NCBI GenBank assembly: GCA_020633235.1
Contig: JACKEA010000002.1
Coordinates: 1,364,001 to 1,428,000, forward strand
Origin: Polyangiaceae bacterium
GTDB lineage: Bacteria; Myxococcota_A; Polyangia; Polyangiales; Polyangiaceae
DNA length: 64,000 bases
Direction: 5' to 3'
The notes below the pieces were generated by a model. It had not been told where the DNA came from and did not search any database. It saw only the letters and a list, made by a program, of their open reading frames with translations. Below, piece after piece: positions 1-8,104 of this stretch; position 1 is the stretch's first letter; every line of letters starts with the position of its first letter. The translations under genes and the position numbers were made by a program.

Positions 1-897
1 GCGCGCCGCTTGGGGCAGCCGCGCGGTGGACGCCACCAGGCCCTTGAGCAGCAAGCGCTCGCGGCCGTCGAGGTCGTCCTCGTTCTTGGCCAAGAACTCG
101 AGCGGGCGATCGAACATGCGGTTATTGAGCGTGGTCTCCACCGTGAACACGTTGAGGGCGGCATTGGCCACGCGCCCCATGCGGGTGAGGCGACACGACA
201 GCTCGCTCCGTTCCGGATCCATGTAGCTGTCGCAGGCCCGAATCGTCTCCGGGTTGTGGTGGTGCGACAGGCTCCGATAGCTGGTGAGGCCGCACATCAG
301 CGACTTGTGCCCGCCGTTCATGGGAACGAAGGTCGTGTTCACGTACACGATCAGATCGCTCTCGGCCGCGCGGCGGTTCATCTCCACGACCTCGCCTTGG
401 TCCGTGGTGCCGATCACGGCGAGGTTATCGCGGTCCTCCGCGTCGTGGTTGTACAGGCGATCCGGCCAGTAGGCGTCGAAGATACGATCCCCCACCATGT
501 GGCGGACTTCCGCAGCCTTCATGCGACGGTGAATGCCCGTGGCGATGATGATCTCGACGTCTTCCACGCCGTGGTCCGCCAGCATCTCGAGCACCACCGT
601 GAGCACGCGCTCGCGGTTGTCCGGGCGGCGCATGGGCGGCAGCGGCAGGCTGAGGTCGTCCACCGCGATGGTGACCTTCATCCCCGGGCGCAGCTTCGCG
701 TACAGCGGCTCCGAGCCCTCGGGGTGGTTGATGGCGTAGCGGATCGCGGCGTCCGGATCCCGAAGCGGCATCACCGGCGGCTTGGGATAGATGCAGCGCG
801 TGCCGACGGGCAGATCGATCTCGACCAGGCGGTCGCCGGAGAACACGGTTCGCGGAGCGCTGTCGCGCTCCAACGTGACGAGACACGGATGGGTCAT
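1..897 (-). CDS. LarA-like (DUF2088) protein, 3' part missing
   Basis: The frame is open for 299 codons from an ATG at 897 to the window edge, so the C-terminus is missing. The N-terminal half matches the LarA/DUF2088 family, whose best-known member is the nickel-pincer lactate racemase. Visible family signatures are IAVDDLSLPLPP near residue 77, IIIATGIHRRM near 116 (His123), a second His at 151 (YNHDAED), and GGHKSLMCG near 195, where Lys198 sits at the place of the lysine that carries the pincer cofactor in LarA. Many DUF2088 proteins act on substrates other than lactate, so the substrate is unknown. No larB, larC or larE homologue is visible in this window. The start overlaps the stop of the upstream HAD gene (ATGA), so the two are probably translated together. 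Confidence 0.8.
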   Translation of the reverse strand, partial: MTHPCLVTLERDSAPRTVFSGDRLVEIDLPVGTRCIYPKPPVMPLRDPDAAIRYAINHPEGSEPLYAKLRPGMKVTIAVDDLSLPLPPMRRPDNRERVLTVVLEMLADHGVEDVEIIIATGIHRRMKAAEVRHMVGDRIFDAYWPDRLYNHDAEDRDNLAVIGTTDQGEVVEMNRRAAESDLIVYVNTTFVPMNGGHKSLMCGLTSYRSLSHHHNPETIRACDSYMDPERSELSCRLTRMGRVANAALNVFTVETTLNNRMFDRPLEFLAKNEDDLDGRERLLLKGLVASTARLPQAAR

Positions 898-1562
898 GCT
901 GAGGCTCTGAGATCGAAGCTCGGCCAGCTATAGGCCTTGGCGAGCAGGCGCAGGCGCGGGTCGGGATTGACCGCGGCCGGGTGGCCCACCACGCTGAGCA
1001 TCGGAAGATCCGAGTAGCTGTCGCTGAAGGCGTAGCACTCGTCGAGATCGTGGCCGTTTTCGCGGGCGTGCTCTCGAATCAAGCGCGCCTTCTCGGGCCC
1101 CGCCACCACGGGCTTGAGCAGCTTCCCGGTGGCGATGCCCGCTTTCAGCTCCAAGCGATTGGCGATGATCTCCTGGGCTCCCAGGTGGTCCGCCAAGCGC
1201 CGCACCAGAAAATCCAACGCGCCCGAAATGAGCACCACGGTGTGCCCGCGGTCCAGGTTCGTGCGCACCAGCTCTTTGGCGGACGGAAAGACCGCAGGCC
1301 GGATCACGTCATCGAACACCTCGTCCGAGAGCAGCACCAGCCGGTCCTCGCTCATGCCCGCGTAGGACGCATACAGAAGCTCGTTGAAGGTGCGGCGGTC
1401 GGCCATTTCCGCCAACCCCATGGCCGGCGCGCGCAGAAGGGCGCGACCAATGCTCAGGGCCGTCTGCACCGGAGTGCCCTGGTTCTTGAGATAGAACAGC
1501 GTGGGATGCACCAGGTTGGTGCTGATCAGCGTCCCATCGACGTCGAAATAGCTCGCCGACAC
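894..1562 (-). CDS. HAD-superfamily (subfamily IB) phosphatase
   Basis: A SerB-like HAD hydrolase of about 222 residues. The nucleophile motif FDVDGTLIST lies at the very N-terminus, VLISGALDFLV is motif II, and the lysine plus AFSDSYSDLPML supply motifs III and IV. Related proteins dephosphorylate small metabolites such as phosphoserine or lysophospholipids; the substrate cannot be read from sequence. I chose the GTG at 1562 (MSASYFDVDGT) because HAD-IB proteins usually begin a few residues before the DxDGT motif. The frame stays open to an upstream start at 1643, but those extra residues look like noise. The stop overlaps the start of the LarA-like gene by four bases (ATGA), indicating an operon. 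Confidence 0.85.
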   Translation of the reverse strand: MSASYFDVDGTLISTNLVHPTLFYLKNQGTPVQTALSIGRALLRAPAMGLAEMADRRTFNELLYASYAGMSEDRLVLLSDEVFDDVIRPAVFPSAKELVRTNLDRGHTVVLISGALDFLVRRLADHLGAQEIIANRLELKAGIATGKLLKPVVAGPEKARLIREHARENGHDLDECYAFSDSYSDLPMLSVVGHPAAVNPDPRLRLLAKAYSWPSFDLRASA

Positions 1563-1736
1563 GCGCGATCCGGTCGCTCGGAGCGGCTCCGCTGTCAAGA
1601 GGCGTGAGTGACGCGCCGCGTGGGATCCGCGGCGAACCAACAAAAGCCAGCTCGGCAGCCTGCGTTTCGCTGGCGCGAAACGGAAAGCTCGCGTCTCCTA
1701 CACGGTAGCGCCCCGGTTCTGGTCTACGCTGGGCGG

Positions 1737-2861
1737 ATGCATTTGATCGACAGCCGAGCGGAGCTGGACCGCGTGGTGCGAGAGCTGGAGGAAGGCTCCA
1801 CGTTCTATCTGGACACCGAGTTCGAGGCCACACGGGAGGGGACCACGTTGTGCGTGATGCAGCTCTCGAGCGGCGGCAGCATCCACTTGATCGACGCCCT
1901 GCGTCTGTCGGACCTTGCTCCCCTCACCCGCGCCCTGGGCAAAGCCGACGCGGAGTGGGTGCTGCACGCGGGGCAGCAAGACGTACCCCTGCTCGTGGAT
2001 CGCCTGAAGCTCGAGACGCCGCCGCGACTGTTCGACACCCAGGTGGCCTGGGGTCTCACCAGCGCGGAGCCCAGCGTGTCCCTCGCCTATCTGCAGTTTC
2101 GCATGCTCGGCCTGCGCAGCGGCAAGGCGCACCAGGCGGACGACTGGAAGCGGCGGCCGCTGCCGGATTCCCAGCTCGCCTATGCCGCCTCCGACATCGA
2201 GCACCTGCCCGAGATGCACGCCGAGCTGAGAAGGAAGCTCGAGAGCCTCGGTCGCCTCGACATCGTGCGGGAAGCGAGCGCGGATCTCACTTGGCCTTCC
2301 AGCGATCCGCCGGAGCCCATCGCCCTGGAAGACTTCCGGAACGCCTGGCAATTGGACGTGCACAGCCAAGCCGCGCTCCGTTTCTTGATCACGTGGCACA
2401 ACGAGCTTTCGCCCCGAGAGCGGCGCTTCGCGCCGGAGCAAAAGACGCTGCTCAGCATCGCGGCGCGCTTGCCCGAGAGCGGCGCCGACCTCGCGCGCAT
2501 CAAGGGCGTTCCACGGCGTTGGGCGCAGGAGCAAGGCGAGCGTCTGGTGGGCCGCTTGATGCGCGCCACGGCCGAAGCCGACGGCTCGCGCTTCGTGCCC
2601 ATCGACCCACCGCCCTATGCCACCTTCGAGGAGATCCGCATCGACGCCTGGCTCGCGTTCCTACGGGCGGAAGTTTGTACCGCGCTCACCGTCGCTCCGG
2701 AGCTGGCGCTTCCCGGCCGCGTGCTGAAGAAGCTCCGCCGCGCGCTGCTCGAGCACGAGAGCTTCGACGCCGCCGTGAACGCCACTCTCGGCGGCTGGCG
2801 CCACCGGCTGCTTGCCGAAGCGATGGCGAAGGTGGCCGCGCGGGAGCCGCCGCCCGCTTGA
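1737..2861 (+). CDS. rnd: Ribonuclease D
   Basis: A DEDDy-type 3'-5' exoribonuclease of 374 residues, involved in tRNA 3' maturation and RNA turnover. The exonuclease domain occupies roughly residues 1-190: FYLDTEFEATR holds the first Asp/Glu pair, LHAGQQDVPLL the second Asp, and YAASDIEHLPEMH the Tyr/Asp pair. A helical HRDC region follows (about 200-290, with ELSPRERRFAPEQKTLLSIA). The ATG at 1737 gives MHLIDSRAELD, the usual start of the fold. The frame is open further upstream to 1608, but that segment has no family resemblance. It converges on a small lipoprotein gene whose stop lies two bases away. Confidence 0.92.
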   Translation: MHLIDSRAELDRVVRELEEGSTFYLDTEFEATREGTTLCVMQLSSGGSIHLIDALRLSDLAPLTRALGKADAEWVLHAGQQDVPLLVDRLKLETPPRLFDTQVAWGLTSAEPSVSLAYLQFRMLGLRSGKAHQADDWKRRPLPDSQLAYAASDIEHLPEMHAELRRKLESLGRLDIVREASADLTWPSSDPPEPIALEDFRNAWQLDVHSQAALRFLITWHNELSPRERRFAPEQKTLLSIAARLPESGADLARIKGVPRRWAQEQGERLVGRLMRATAEADGSRFVPIDPPPYATFEEIRIDAWLAFLRAEVCTALTVAPELALPGRVLKKLRRALLEHESFDAAVNATLGGWRHRLLAEAMAKVAAREPPPA

Positions 2862-2862
2862 T

Positions 2863-3096
2863 TCAGTGATCCGTCGCGGCGTCGCGCAGGCCGGCGTCCA
2901 TCTTGCGGCCGCGACCCGCGAGCTTGTTCGTTGCGATCTTGAAGGGGAGCTTCACCCCTCCGGCCCGTGGGGGTGGAGGCGCTTCGGTCGCCTGCGCCGC
3001 GGCGCCTTTCCGACCCTCCGCGCCTTCGTCGTCCCTGCTACAGCCGGCGAGCACGACGACCGCCGCGACCATTCCCCATGCGAGAGCACGCAACAT
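2863..3096 (-). CDS. Small lipoprotein, unknown function
   Basis: A 77-residue protein with a short positive N-terminus, a hydrophobic stretch and a lipobox VVVLAGC (Cys19), so it should be anchored in the envelope after signal peptidase II cleavage. The mature part is charged and proline-rich (TEAPPPPRAGG) and ends in a basic stretch; I recognise no domain. The ATG at 3096 is chosen because it places the signal peptide at the N-terminus; the frame stays open upstream to 3243 but then lacks a sensible signal. It is transcribed away from apaG (start 3175), with 78 bases between the two starts. Confidence 0.6.
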   Translation of the reverse strand: MLRALAWGMVAAVVVLAGCSRDDEGAEGRKGAAAQATEAPPPPRAGGVKLPFKIATNKLAGRGRKMDAGLRDAATDH

Positions 3097-3174
3097 CGCG
3101 GGGAGTTTGCGCCAAGACCGAGCGGCGGGCAACGCCGGTTCCCTCGCGCGCGTCCCTGTTCTAAGGAGTAGACC

Positions 3175-3564
3175 GTGCCCCAATCCGAAGCCACGACCCG
3201 CGGGGTCCGCGTCCACGTCAGCTCCGAGTACTCGCCGGCTCACTCCGAGCCTTCACGCCGCGAGTGGTTCTTCCTGTACACCGTCACCATCGGCAACGAA
3301 GGGGACCGCACGGTGCAGCTGCTTCAGCGGCATTGGGTGATCACCGACGCCACCGGTCACATCGAGGAGGTGCGGGGACCCGGCGTCGTGGGGCAGCAGC
3401 CCGTGCTGCGTCCGGGCGAAAGCTTCGAGTACACCTCCGGCTGCCCGCTGAAGACGCCGTTCGGATCCATGCACGGCAGCTACCAGATGCTGCTCGACGG
3501 CGGCGAGCTGTTCGAAGCCGAGATCGCGTCCTTCGCGCTTTCGGAGCCGAGCACGGAGCACTGA
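3175..3564 (+). CDS. apaG: ApaG-domain protein
   Basis: A 129-residue protein matching ApaG (DUF525) over its whole length. Typical blocks are VRVHVSSEYSP, FFLYTVTIGNEG, LLQRHWVITDATG, VVGQQPVLRPGESFEYTSG and TPFGSMHGSYQM. The fold is a fibronectin-like beta sandwich. In enterobacteria apaG lies next to the diadenosine tetraphosphatase gene apaH and is loosely linked to Co2+/Mg2+ resistance; no apaH is present here, and the biochemical role is unsettled. The start is a GTG preceded by a clear AAGGAG at 3163-3168 with six bases of spacing. Confidence 0.93.
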   Translation: MPQSEATTRGVRVHVSSEYSPAHSEPSRREWFFLYTVTIGNEGDRTVQLLQRHWVITDATGHIEEVRGPGVVGQQPVLRPGESFEYTSGCPLKTPFGSMHGSYQMLLDGGELFEAEIASFALSEPSTEH

Positions 3565-3566
3565 GC

Positions 3567-3586
3567 TTCCGCGCCGCCCCGACATC
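3567..3586 (+). repeat. 3'-end repeat family, copy 1
   Basis: TTCCGCGCCGCCCCGACAT lies directly after the apaG stop and runs into the stop of the converging metallophosphoesterase gene. It is one copy of the dispersed repeat described in the findings, in the reverse orientation of the GCGGCGCGGAA core. Confidence 0.55.
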
Positions 3587-4673
3587 AGTCGACGCGGACC
3601 ACGCTCACGTCTTGGATGCCCTGCTCGGGGTCGACGTCCACCACCAAGAAGTGGCGTCCAATCTTGTCGAAGCGCTCGGGGATCGCGCCGCCGCCGCCGG
3701 AGATGTAGGCCGGGATCCCGGCGTTGTCGAAGTCGTAGTACGAGTGAATGTGGCCGTAGAGCGTGAGGTCCACCTTGCCCTCGGCCAGACGGGTGAGCAG
3801 CTTCGCGGCTTCGTTGCGCGATGCAAAGGAGCCGTTGCGCACGCCGATGGGATCCACCGGCGGCACGTGCATGGCCACCACGTGCACGCCACCCTTGGCA
3901 GCGGCGAGCCAGCCGTCGAGCCAGTCGTACACCATGGGGTCGATGGTTGCGCTGGCGGAGTCGATCATCGAGAAGCGCACGCCGCGGTACACGTAGGAGA
4001 AGCTCGCGCGGCCGAACCAGTCTTGATACGGCGTCGGAGAGTGGCCGAGCTCGTGATTGCCCAGCGTGGTGTAGTACGGAACACGGAGCGCCCGGAGCTC
4101 GTTCTGGAAGCGCTCGAGCTCATCGTCGCCGCCTTGCTGGGTGAGATCCCCCGCGCCCACCAGATAGCGCACGTCTTTCTGCTCGTTGACCTTGGCGTAG
4201 ATGTCGCCCACTCGATCGATGGCTTCTTGCACGTCGCTCATCACGGCGAAGCGCCAGGGCGAGAGATCCTTCGCGTCCGGGGGCGCGAGATCGATGATCA
4301 CGGTGGAGCTCGCCGGAAGCTCGATGCGCCAGGCCTTGCGGGTGACGAGCGGGCTGTCGAGGACCGTGGCGTCGAGGGCGGCGCCGTTTGCGGTGGCGGA
4401 GAGCTCGAGGTCGGGCAGCGCGTTCTGCACCCGCAGCACCCAGCTGCCCCCGGTCTTCACCGTGGCGACCAGGCGCAGCGCCGGCGCGCTGTTCCACAGC
4501 ACGATTTCCCCAGCCTTGGCGGAGCGCACGGCAGCCAGTCCGCCGGCCACCTCGAAGGAGACGCCGCCCGCACTGGCCTTGCCGATGTCGAGATCCCGCT
4601 CCGCGCGCTCCTCGCTAGGGCGGATGCAGGACACGAAGCTCAGAAGGATGACGAAGAGCAGCAAACGTTTCAT
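3585..4673 (-). CDS. Secreted metallophosphoesterase (calcineurin-like lipoprotein)
   Basis: A 362-residue lipoprotein (lipobox LSFVSC, Cys16) with an N-terminal beta-rich region (about 30-165) followed by a calcineurin-like phosphoesterase domain. Metal-binding motifs in order are VMSDVQEAID, GAGDLTQQGGD, LGNHELG, AMHVPP and YGHIHSY. The usual first motif DxH reads DVQ here, so one ligand is Gln instead of His, as in some phosphatase subfamilies. The domain arrangement resembles purple-acid-phosphatase-like enzymes; substrate unknown, acting outside the cytoplasm. Its ATG overlaps the stop of the upstream envelope-protein gene (ATGA). Confidence 0.85.
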   Translation of the reverse strand: MKRLLLFVILLSFVSCIRPSEERAERDLDIGKASAGGVSFEVAGGLAAVRSAKAGEIVLWNSAPALRLVATVKTGGSWVLRVQNALPDLELSATANGAALDATVLDSPLVTRKAWRIELPASSTVIIDLAPPDAKDLSPWRFAVMSDVQEAIDRVGDIYAKVNEQKDVRYLVGAGDLTQQGGDDELERFQNELRALRVPYYTTLGNHELGHSPTPYQDWFGRASFSYVYRGVRFSMIDSASATIDPMVYDWLDGWLAAAKGGVHVVAMHVPPVDPIGVRNGSFASRNEAAKLLTRLAEGKVDLTLYGHIHSYYDFDNAGIPAYISGGGGAIPERFDKIGRHFLVVDVDPEQGIQDVSVVRVD

Positions 4674-5800
4674 GGCGAGCTCCCCACTCGGTACAGAAGC
4701 GACAGGCCCGCGATCCACGCGGCGCCGACCTGGGCGTCGAGACGCATTCCCCAGCGCTCGTCGAAGAAGGTGCGTGCGTCCACGCCAAAGTGGCCGGCAA
4801 CGCCGCTGGCGAGCCCGGTGACGATGAGGCCGGCGGCGTAGTCGTCGTGGCGGTGATCGTAGTAGAGGCGCACCTCGCTGCCGCGCCGAGTCGGATCCCC
4901 GAGCCAGAAGCCGAAGCCGAAACGCGCCAAGAGCAGGTCTTCGAGCTCCGGATCGAGCTGCATGCCGTCGATGCGATAGCTCACTCGAGACAGCGCGAAG
5001 CCCGCACCGACCTCGGCAAAGGAGCCCGCCAGGGCGGGATCGAAGTTCCGGAGGTCCCAGCGCCCCAACGCGGACACCTCGGCCGTCGCGCGGCGAAAGC
5101 CGTCGCTGTCGTAGCGATGGTGCGTCACCGCCGCCTCCAGATCGACGAAGCTGGCGCTCCCCGGCGTGGGGCGGTGCGGGGTCGGGCCCGACAGGCGCCA
5201 CGCCGTTTCGAGCCGGAGGCGCGCGTTGTCGTCGTCCAGCGCGAACCAGCCGCTGGGCGACACGCGCAGCCGACCGAAACGCAGGTCCGCGCCCTCCACG
5301 AGGAAGCTTCGATAGCGGAACTGCGGGTCGTACACGTAGCGATACCCGGCTTCGGAGACCACGACGGGCACGGCATCCAGAGGCGTGCCGGCACCTTCGC
5401 GATCCGTCGCTACGCCGTGCACGTCCGCGAGCCACGACGTGCCGAACACGGCAAAGCCGGCGATGCCCGTCAGCGCCAGGGGCGCCACCACGTAACGACT
5501 CGCGCCAGTGAGCGCGAGCCCCACGCCGCTGGCGGCGATGAGCCCGAGACCGACGCCCTCGGCGGCAAGCAGTCGCTGGGCCGTCTTCGGCTTGCCCGCG
5601 GCGCTGTGCCCCAAGCCGTGCACCACGACCCCGGGCCCCGCCGCGGCCGCGATGGCCAGCGCCCGCTGGGCGGGATCCAGCTCCGCGTCCCGCGGCTTGT
5701 CGGGCGGCGCCTCCGACGCGGGAGGAACGGAGCTCTCGGACGGCGACCACGTCGCCGTGGTCAGCGCCTCGTCAGCGCGAGCGCCTTGCGCCCAGAGCAC
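4670..5800 (-). CDS. Putative outer-membrane beta-barrel protein, unknown
   Basis: About 376 residues. The N-terminal third has two hydrophobic glycine/alanine-rich stretches (IAAAAGPGVVV, VGLGLIAASGVGLALTG). The rest alternates short beta-like segments with aromatic ends (YRYVYDPQFRYRSFLV, LRLYYDHRHDD), which suggests an envelope beta barrel. I do not recognise a family. The start is uncertain: the only standard start codon is the GTG at 5800, but the in-frame residues just upstream (RRLNLVGFALV before LWAQGARADE) look like a genuine signal peptide with an ARA/DE cleavage site. Translation may therefore begin at a rare start such as CTG 5854 or ATC 5839, 13-28 bases after the deoxyhypusine-synthase-like stop. 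Its stop overlaps the metallophosphoesterase start. Confidence 0.65.
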   Translation of the reverse strand: MLWAQGARADEALTTATWSPSESSVPPASEAPPDKPRDAELDPAQRALAIAAAAGPGVVVHGLGHSAAGKPKTAQRLLAAEGVGLGLIAASGVGLALTGASRYVVAPLALTGIAGFAVFGTSWLADVHGVATDREGAGTPLDAVPVVVSEAGYRYVYDPQFRYRSFLVEGADLRFGRLRVSPSGWFALDDDNARLRLETAWRLSGPTPHRPTPGSASFVDLEAAVTHHRYDSDGFRRATAEVSALGRWDLRNFDPALAGSFAEVGAGFALSRVSYRIDGMQLDPELEDLLLARFGFGFWLGDPTRRGSEVRLYYDHRHDDYAAGLIVTGLASGVAGHFGVDARTFFDERWGMRLDAQVGAAWIAGLSLLYRVGSSP

Positions 5801-5866
5801 CAGGGCAAAGCCGACAAGATTGAGGCGGCGAAGAGCGATGGCCGAAGATAGCAGAGCCTCGGCCGC

Positions 5867-6835
5867 TCACATGTCGAGTAAAAATGCCGCAATCAACGGG
5901 AACACGATGGTGGCGTCCGACTCGATCATGAAGCGCGGGGTGTCCACGTCCAGCTTGCCCCAGGTGATCTTCTCGCTGGGCGGCGCGCCGCTATAGGACC
6001 CGTAGCTCGTCTTGGCCTCGCTGATCTGGCAGAAATAGCCCCAGGTTCGCACGTCCTGCTTCATGTCCTGACGAATCAGCGGCACCACGCAAATGGGGTA
6101 ATCCCCCGAGATACCTCCGCCGATCTGAAAGAAGCCGAGGCGGTGGTTCTTGTCCGTTTCGCGGTACCAATCGATGAGCATGGCCATCTGCTCGGCGCCG
6201 AACTTCATGCAACCGAAGCCGCCGAGCTTCTTCTGCATCGCCGCCGCCGTGAACATGTTGCCGAGCGTGGAATCTTCCCAGCCGGGCACGTAGATGGGCA
6301 GGTTCTTGTCCGAAGCGGCGAGCAGCCAGGAGCCTCGCGGATCGATGTCGTAGTCCGGCTCCAGCACCTTGCTGCGAAGCAGCTGGTAGAAATACTCGTA
6401 CGGTGCGCGGCGTTCGCCCTTGGCTTCCGCGGCCTTCCACAGGTCGAGCATGTGGTGCTCGATCTTGCGCATGGCCTCGTCTTCCGGAATGCAGGTGTCC
6501 GTCACGCGGTTCAGCCCCTGCTCGAGCAGGGCCTTGTCTTCCCGCGGCGTGAGCTCACGAAAGTTGGGGACGCGCTTGTAGCTCTCGTGGGCGACGAGAT
6601 TGAACACGTCCTCCTCGATGTTGGCGCCGGTGACGCACAGGCCGTGAACCTTGTCGCGGCGGATCAACTCGGCGAGCACGAGACCAATTTCGGCGGTGCT
6701 CATCGCGCCGCCCATGGTCAGAAACATCTTGCCGCCCTTATCGAGATGCTTTTCCCAGGCGCGAGCAGCATCCACCAAAATTGCGGCATTGAAATGCCTG
6801 TAATGACGAACAACGAAGTCTCTGACGGCGCCCAT
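5867..6835 (-). CDS. Deoxyhypusine synthase family protein
   Basis: A 322-residue member of the deoxyhypusine synthase fold. Family blocks are LTMGGAMSTAEIGLVLAEL, CVTGANIEEDVFNL, GWEDSTLGNMF, GGGISGDYPI and ITWGKLDVD; Lys294 in TWGK corresponds to the lysine that forms the enzyme-butylamine intermediate (human Lys329). Counting from the GGG motif, the position of human His288 is Asp245, so the classical active site is not complete. Bacteria have no eIF5A, and some bacterial relatives are homospermidine synthases, so a polyamine-related aminobutyl transfer is likelier than hypusination. The ATG at 6835 has GAGG nine bases upstream. A TTGACA hexamer at 6919-6924 (minus strand) may be its -35 box. 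Confidence 0.82.
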   Translation of the reverse strand: MGAVRDFVVRHYRHFNAAILVDAARAWEKHLDKGGKMFLTMGGAMSTAEIGLVLAELIRRDKVHGLCVTGANIEEDVFNLVAHESYKRVPNFRELTPREDKALLEQGLNRVTDTCIPEDEAMRKIEHHMLDLWKAAEAKGERRAPYEYFYQLLRSKVLEPDYDIDPRGSWLLAASDKNLPIYVPGWEDSTLGNMFTAAAMQKKLGGFGCMKFGAEQMAMLIDWYRETDKNHRLGFFQIGGGISGDYPICVVPLIRQDMKQDVRTWGYFCQISEAKTSYGSYSGAPPSEKITWGKLDVDTPRFMIESDATIVFPLIAAFLLDM

Positions 6836-6941
6836 CGCTCCGACCCTCGTTTCGTCCGCGCGCCGGACGTCGGCGCAGCTGAAACGGGAGCAGTGCATGT
6901 GACAAGGCGGAGACGCGCTGTCAAGCCTCAGGCATCAACGC

Positions 6942-6965
6942 GACGGGATTCGCGCCGGACCAACC
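6942..6965 (-). repeat. 3'-end repeat family, copy 2
   Basis: Read on the minus strand this is GGTTGGTCCGGCGCGAATCC followed by CGTC, a close match to the repeat core. It begins about 11 bases after the stop of the ArsA-like gene, in the gap before the deoxyhypusine-synthase-like gene. Confidence 0.55.
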
Positions 6966-6976
6966 CCAAGAAACCG

Positions 6977-8104
6977 TCAGCTGTGGATCAGGTCGCGACG
7001 ATGCTCGGCGTGCTCGAGCATCGTGGAAAGCCGCTCGAGATGGGCTACGTCGCCGACCTCGTTCAGCATCTCCGGCAGCACGAAGAGACGCGTGGTGCGC
7101 GATAGCTGGTGGGCAAAGTCGCGGATCCGCGCTTCGGCCTGTCGATTGCGCGCTGCCACCTGCGCGCGCAAGAGGGCGAGCTCCGCTCGGGCCTCCGCCA
7201 GCTCTTCCGGTACCTCGCCGAGGCGGACCTCACTCGCCCGCAGCGGGCGCGAAGGATCCCGCGGCTCCCCCACGAAGGCGCGATTCACCACGCAGGCGCG
7301 GAGCGGAATGTCGCGCTCCGCCAGGCCGTCGCGCATGTAGGCGGCGTCGTCCAAGCTCGTGGGCGCGGGTGAGCACACCAGAACGAAGGCCGCTCCGGAG
7401 CTGGTCAGGAGCTGCCGCACGCGCTCGGCGCGCTCCAGAAATCCGGGACCGAGATCCGAAAGGGCCGCGAAGAATCCGACCAGCTGATCCGTCAGCCGCT
7501 GGCTCGCCGCCAAGGAGAGCAAACGCCGCACCGCCGCACCACCAGAAGGCAAGAGCCGCGAGAGCGGCCCCGCGCTGGGCTCCAGCATGGCGCGCACGAC
7601 GCCGGACTCGAGGAACGACGTCAGCCGACCGGGGGCGTCCAAGATGTCGAGGGCGCTCCGGAGCGGCGGTGTGTCGAGCACGATGGTGTCGTAGTGGTCG
7701 TGCTCGAGGGCGTGGTACACGCGCTCCGCCGCGGCGTAGGCGTGGGAACGCGCCAACGTTCGCGAGAAAGCGTCGTACACGGGGTTGCCCAAAATGCGCT
7801 CGATGTCCGCTTCGCTGGCGGCCACGCGGCGAATGAGGGCGTCGTAGCTCGACTTGGTGTCGACCATCGCCGCGTAGAGCTCCCCTGGCGCCTCCAGCGG
7901 CACCCGCACCGCCTTGTCGGAGAGGCCGATGCCCAAGGCGTCCGCCAAGCGCTTGGCCGGGTCGATGGTGAGCACGAACACACGCTCTCCTCGCCGCGCC
8001 GCCGCCACTCCGAGGGCCGCCGCCACCGTGGTCTTGCCGACGCCTCCGGGTCCCACGCACGCGACCAAGCGCGCACCGGACGTGGACTCCGACAGCGCGG
8101 TCAC
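6977..8104 (-). CDS. ArsA/GET3-family ATPase, second of a pair
   Basis: A 375-residue P-loop ATPase of the ArsA/GET3 group. The deviant Walker A motif GPGGVGKTT lies near residue 18, switch I has LTIDPAKRLADALG, and YDTIVLDTPPLRSALDIL is the Walker B/switch II region. These proteins dimerise; known relatives drive arsenite export, insert tail-anchored membrane proteins, or (mycobacterial Rv3679/Rv3680) form a heteromeric pair linked to envelope stress. No arsB or other ars gene is nearby, so arsenite transport is unlikely. The GTG start overlaps the stop of the companion ATPase gene by four bases, so the two chains are probably made in equal amounts and pair with each other. Confidence 0.88.
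   Translation of the reverse strand: MTALSESTSGARLVACVGPGGVGKTTVAAALGVAAARRGERVFVLTIDPAKRLADALGIGLSDKAVRVPLEAPGELYAAMVDTKSSYDALIRRVAASEADIERILGNPVYDAFSRTLARSHAYAAAERVYHALEHDHYDTIVLDTPPLRSALDILDAPGRLTSFLESGVVRAMLEPSAGPLSRLLPSGGAAVRRLLSLAASQRLTDQLVGFFAALSDLGPGFLERAERVRQLLTSSGAAFVLVCSPAPTSLDDAAYMRDGLAERDIPLRACVVNRAFVGEPRDPSRPLRASEVRLGEVPEELAEARAELALLRAQVAARNRQAEARIRDFAHQLSRTTRLFVLPEMLNEVGDVAHLERLSTMLEHAEHRRDLIHS

Noticed and set aside
3585..5750. A single 721-codon frame covering the metallophosphoesterase and the upstream envelope-protein gene
   Set aside because: Only the last 362 codons encode a real protein, which has its own signal peptide at 4673. The upstream part is the wrong frame of another gene.
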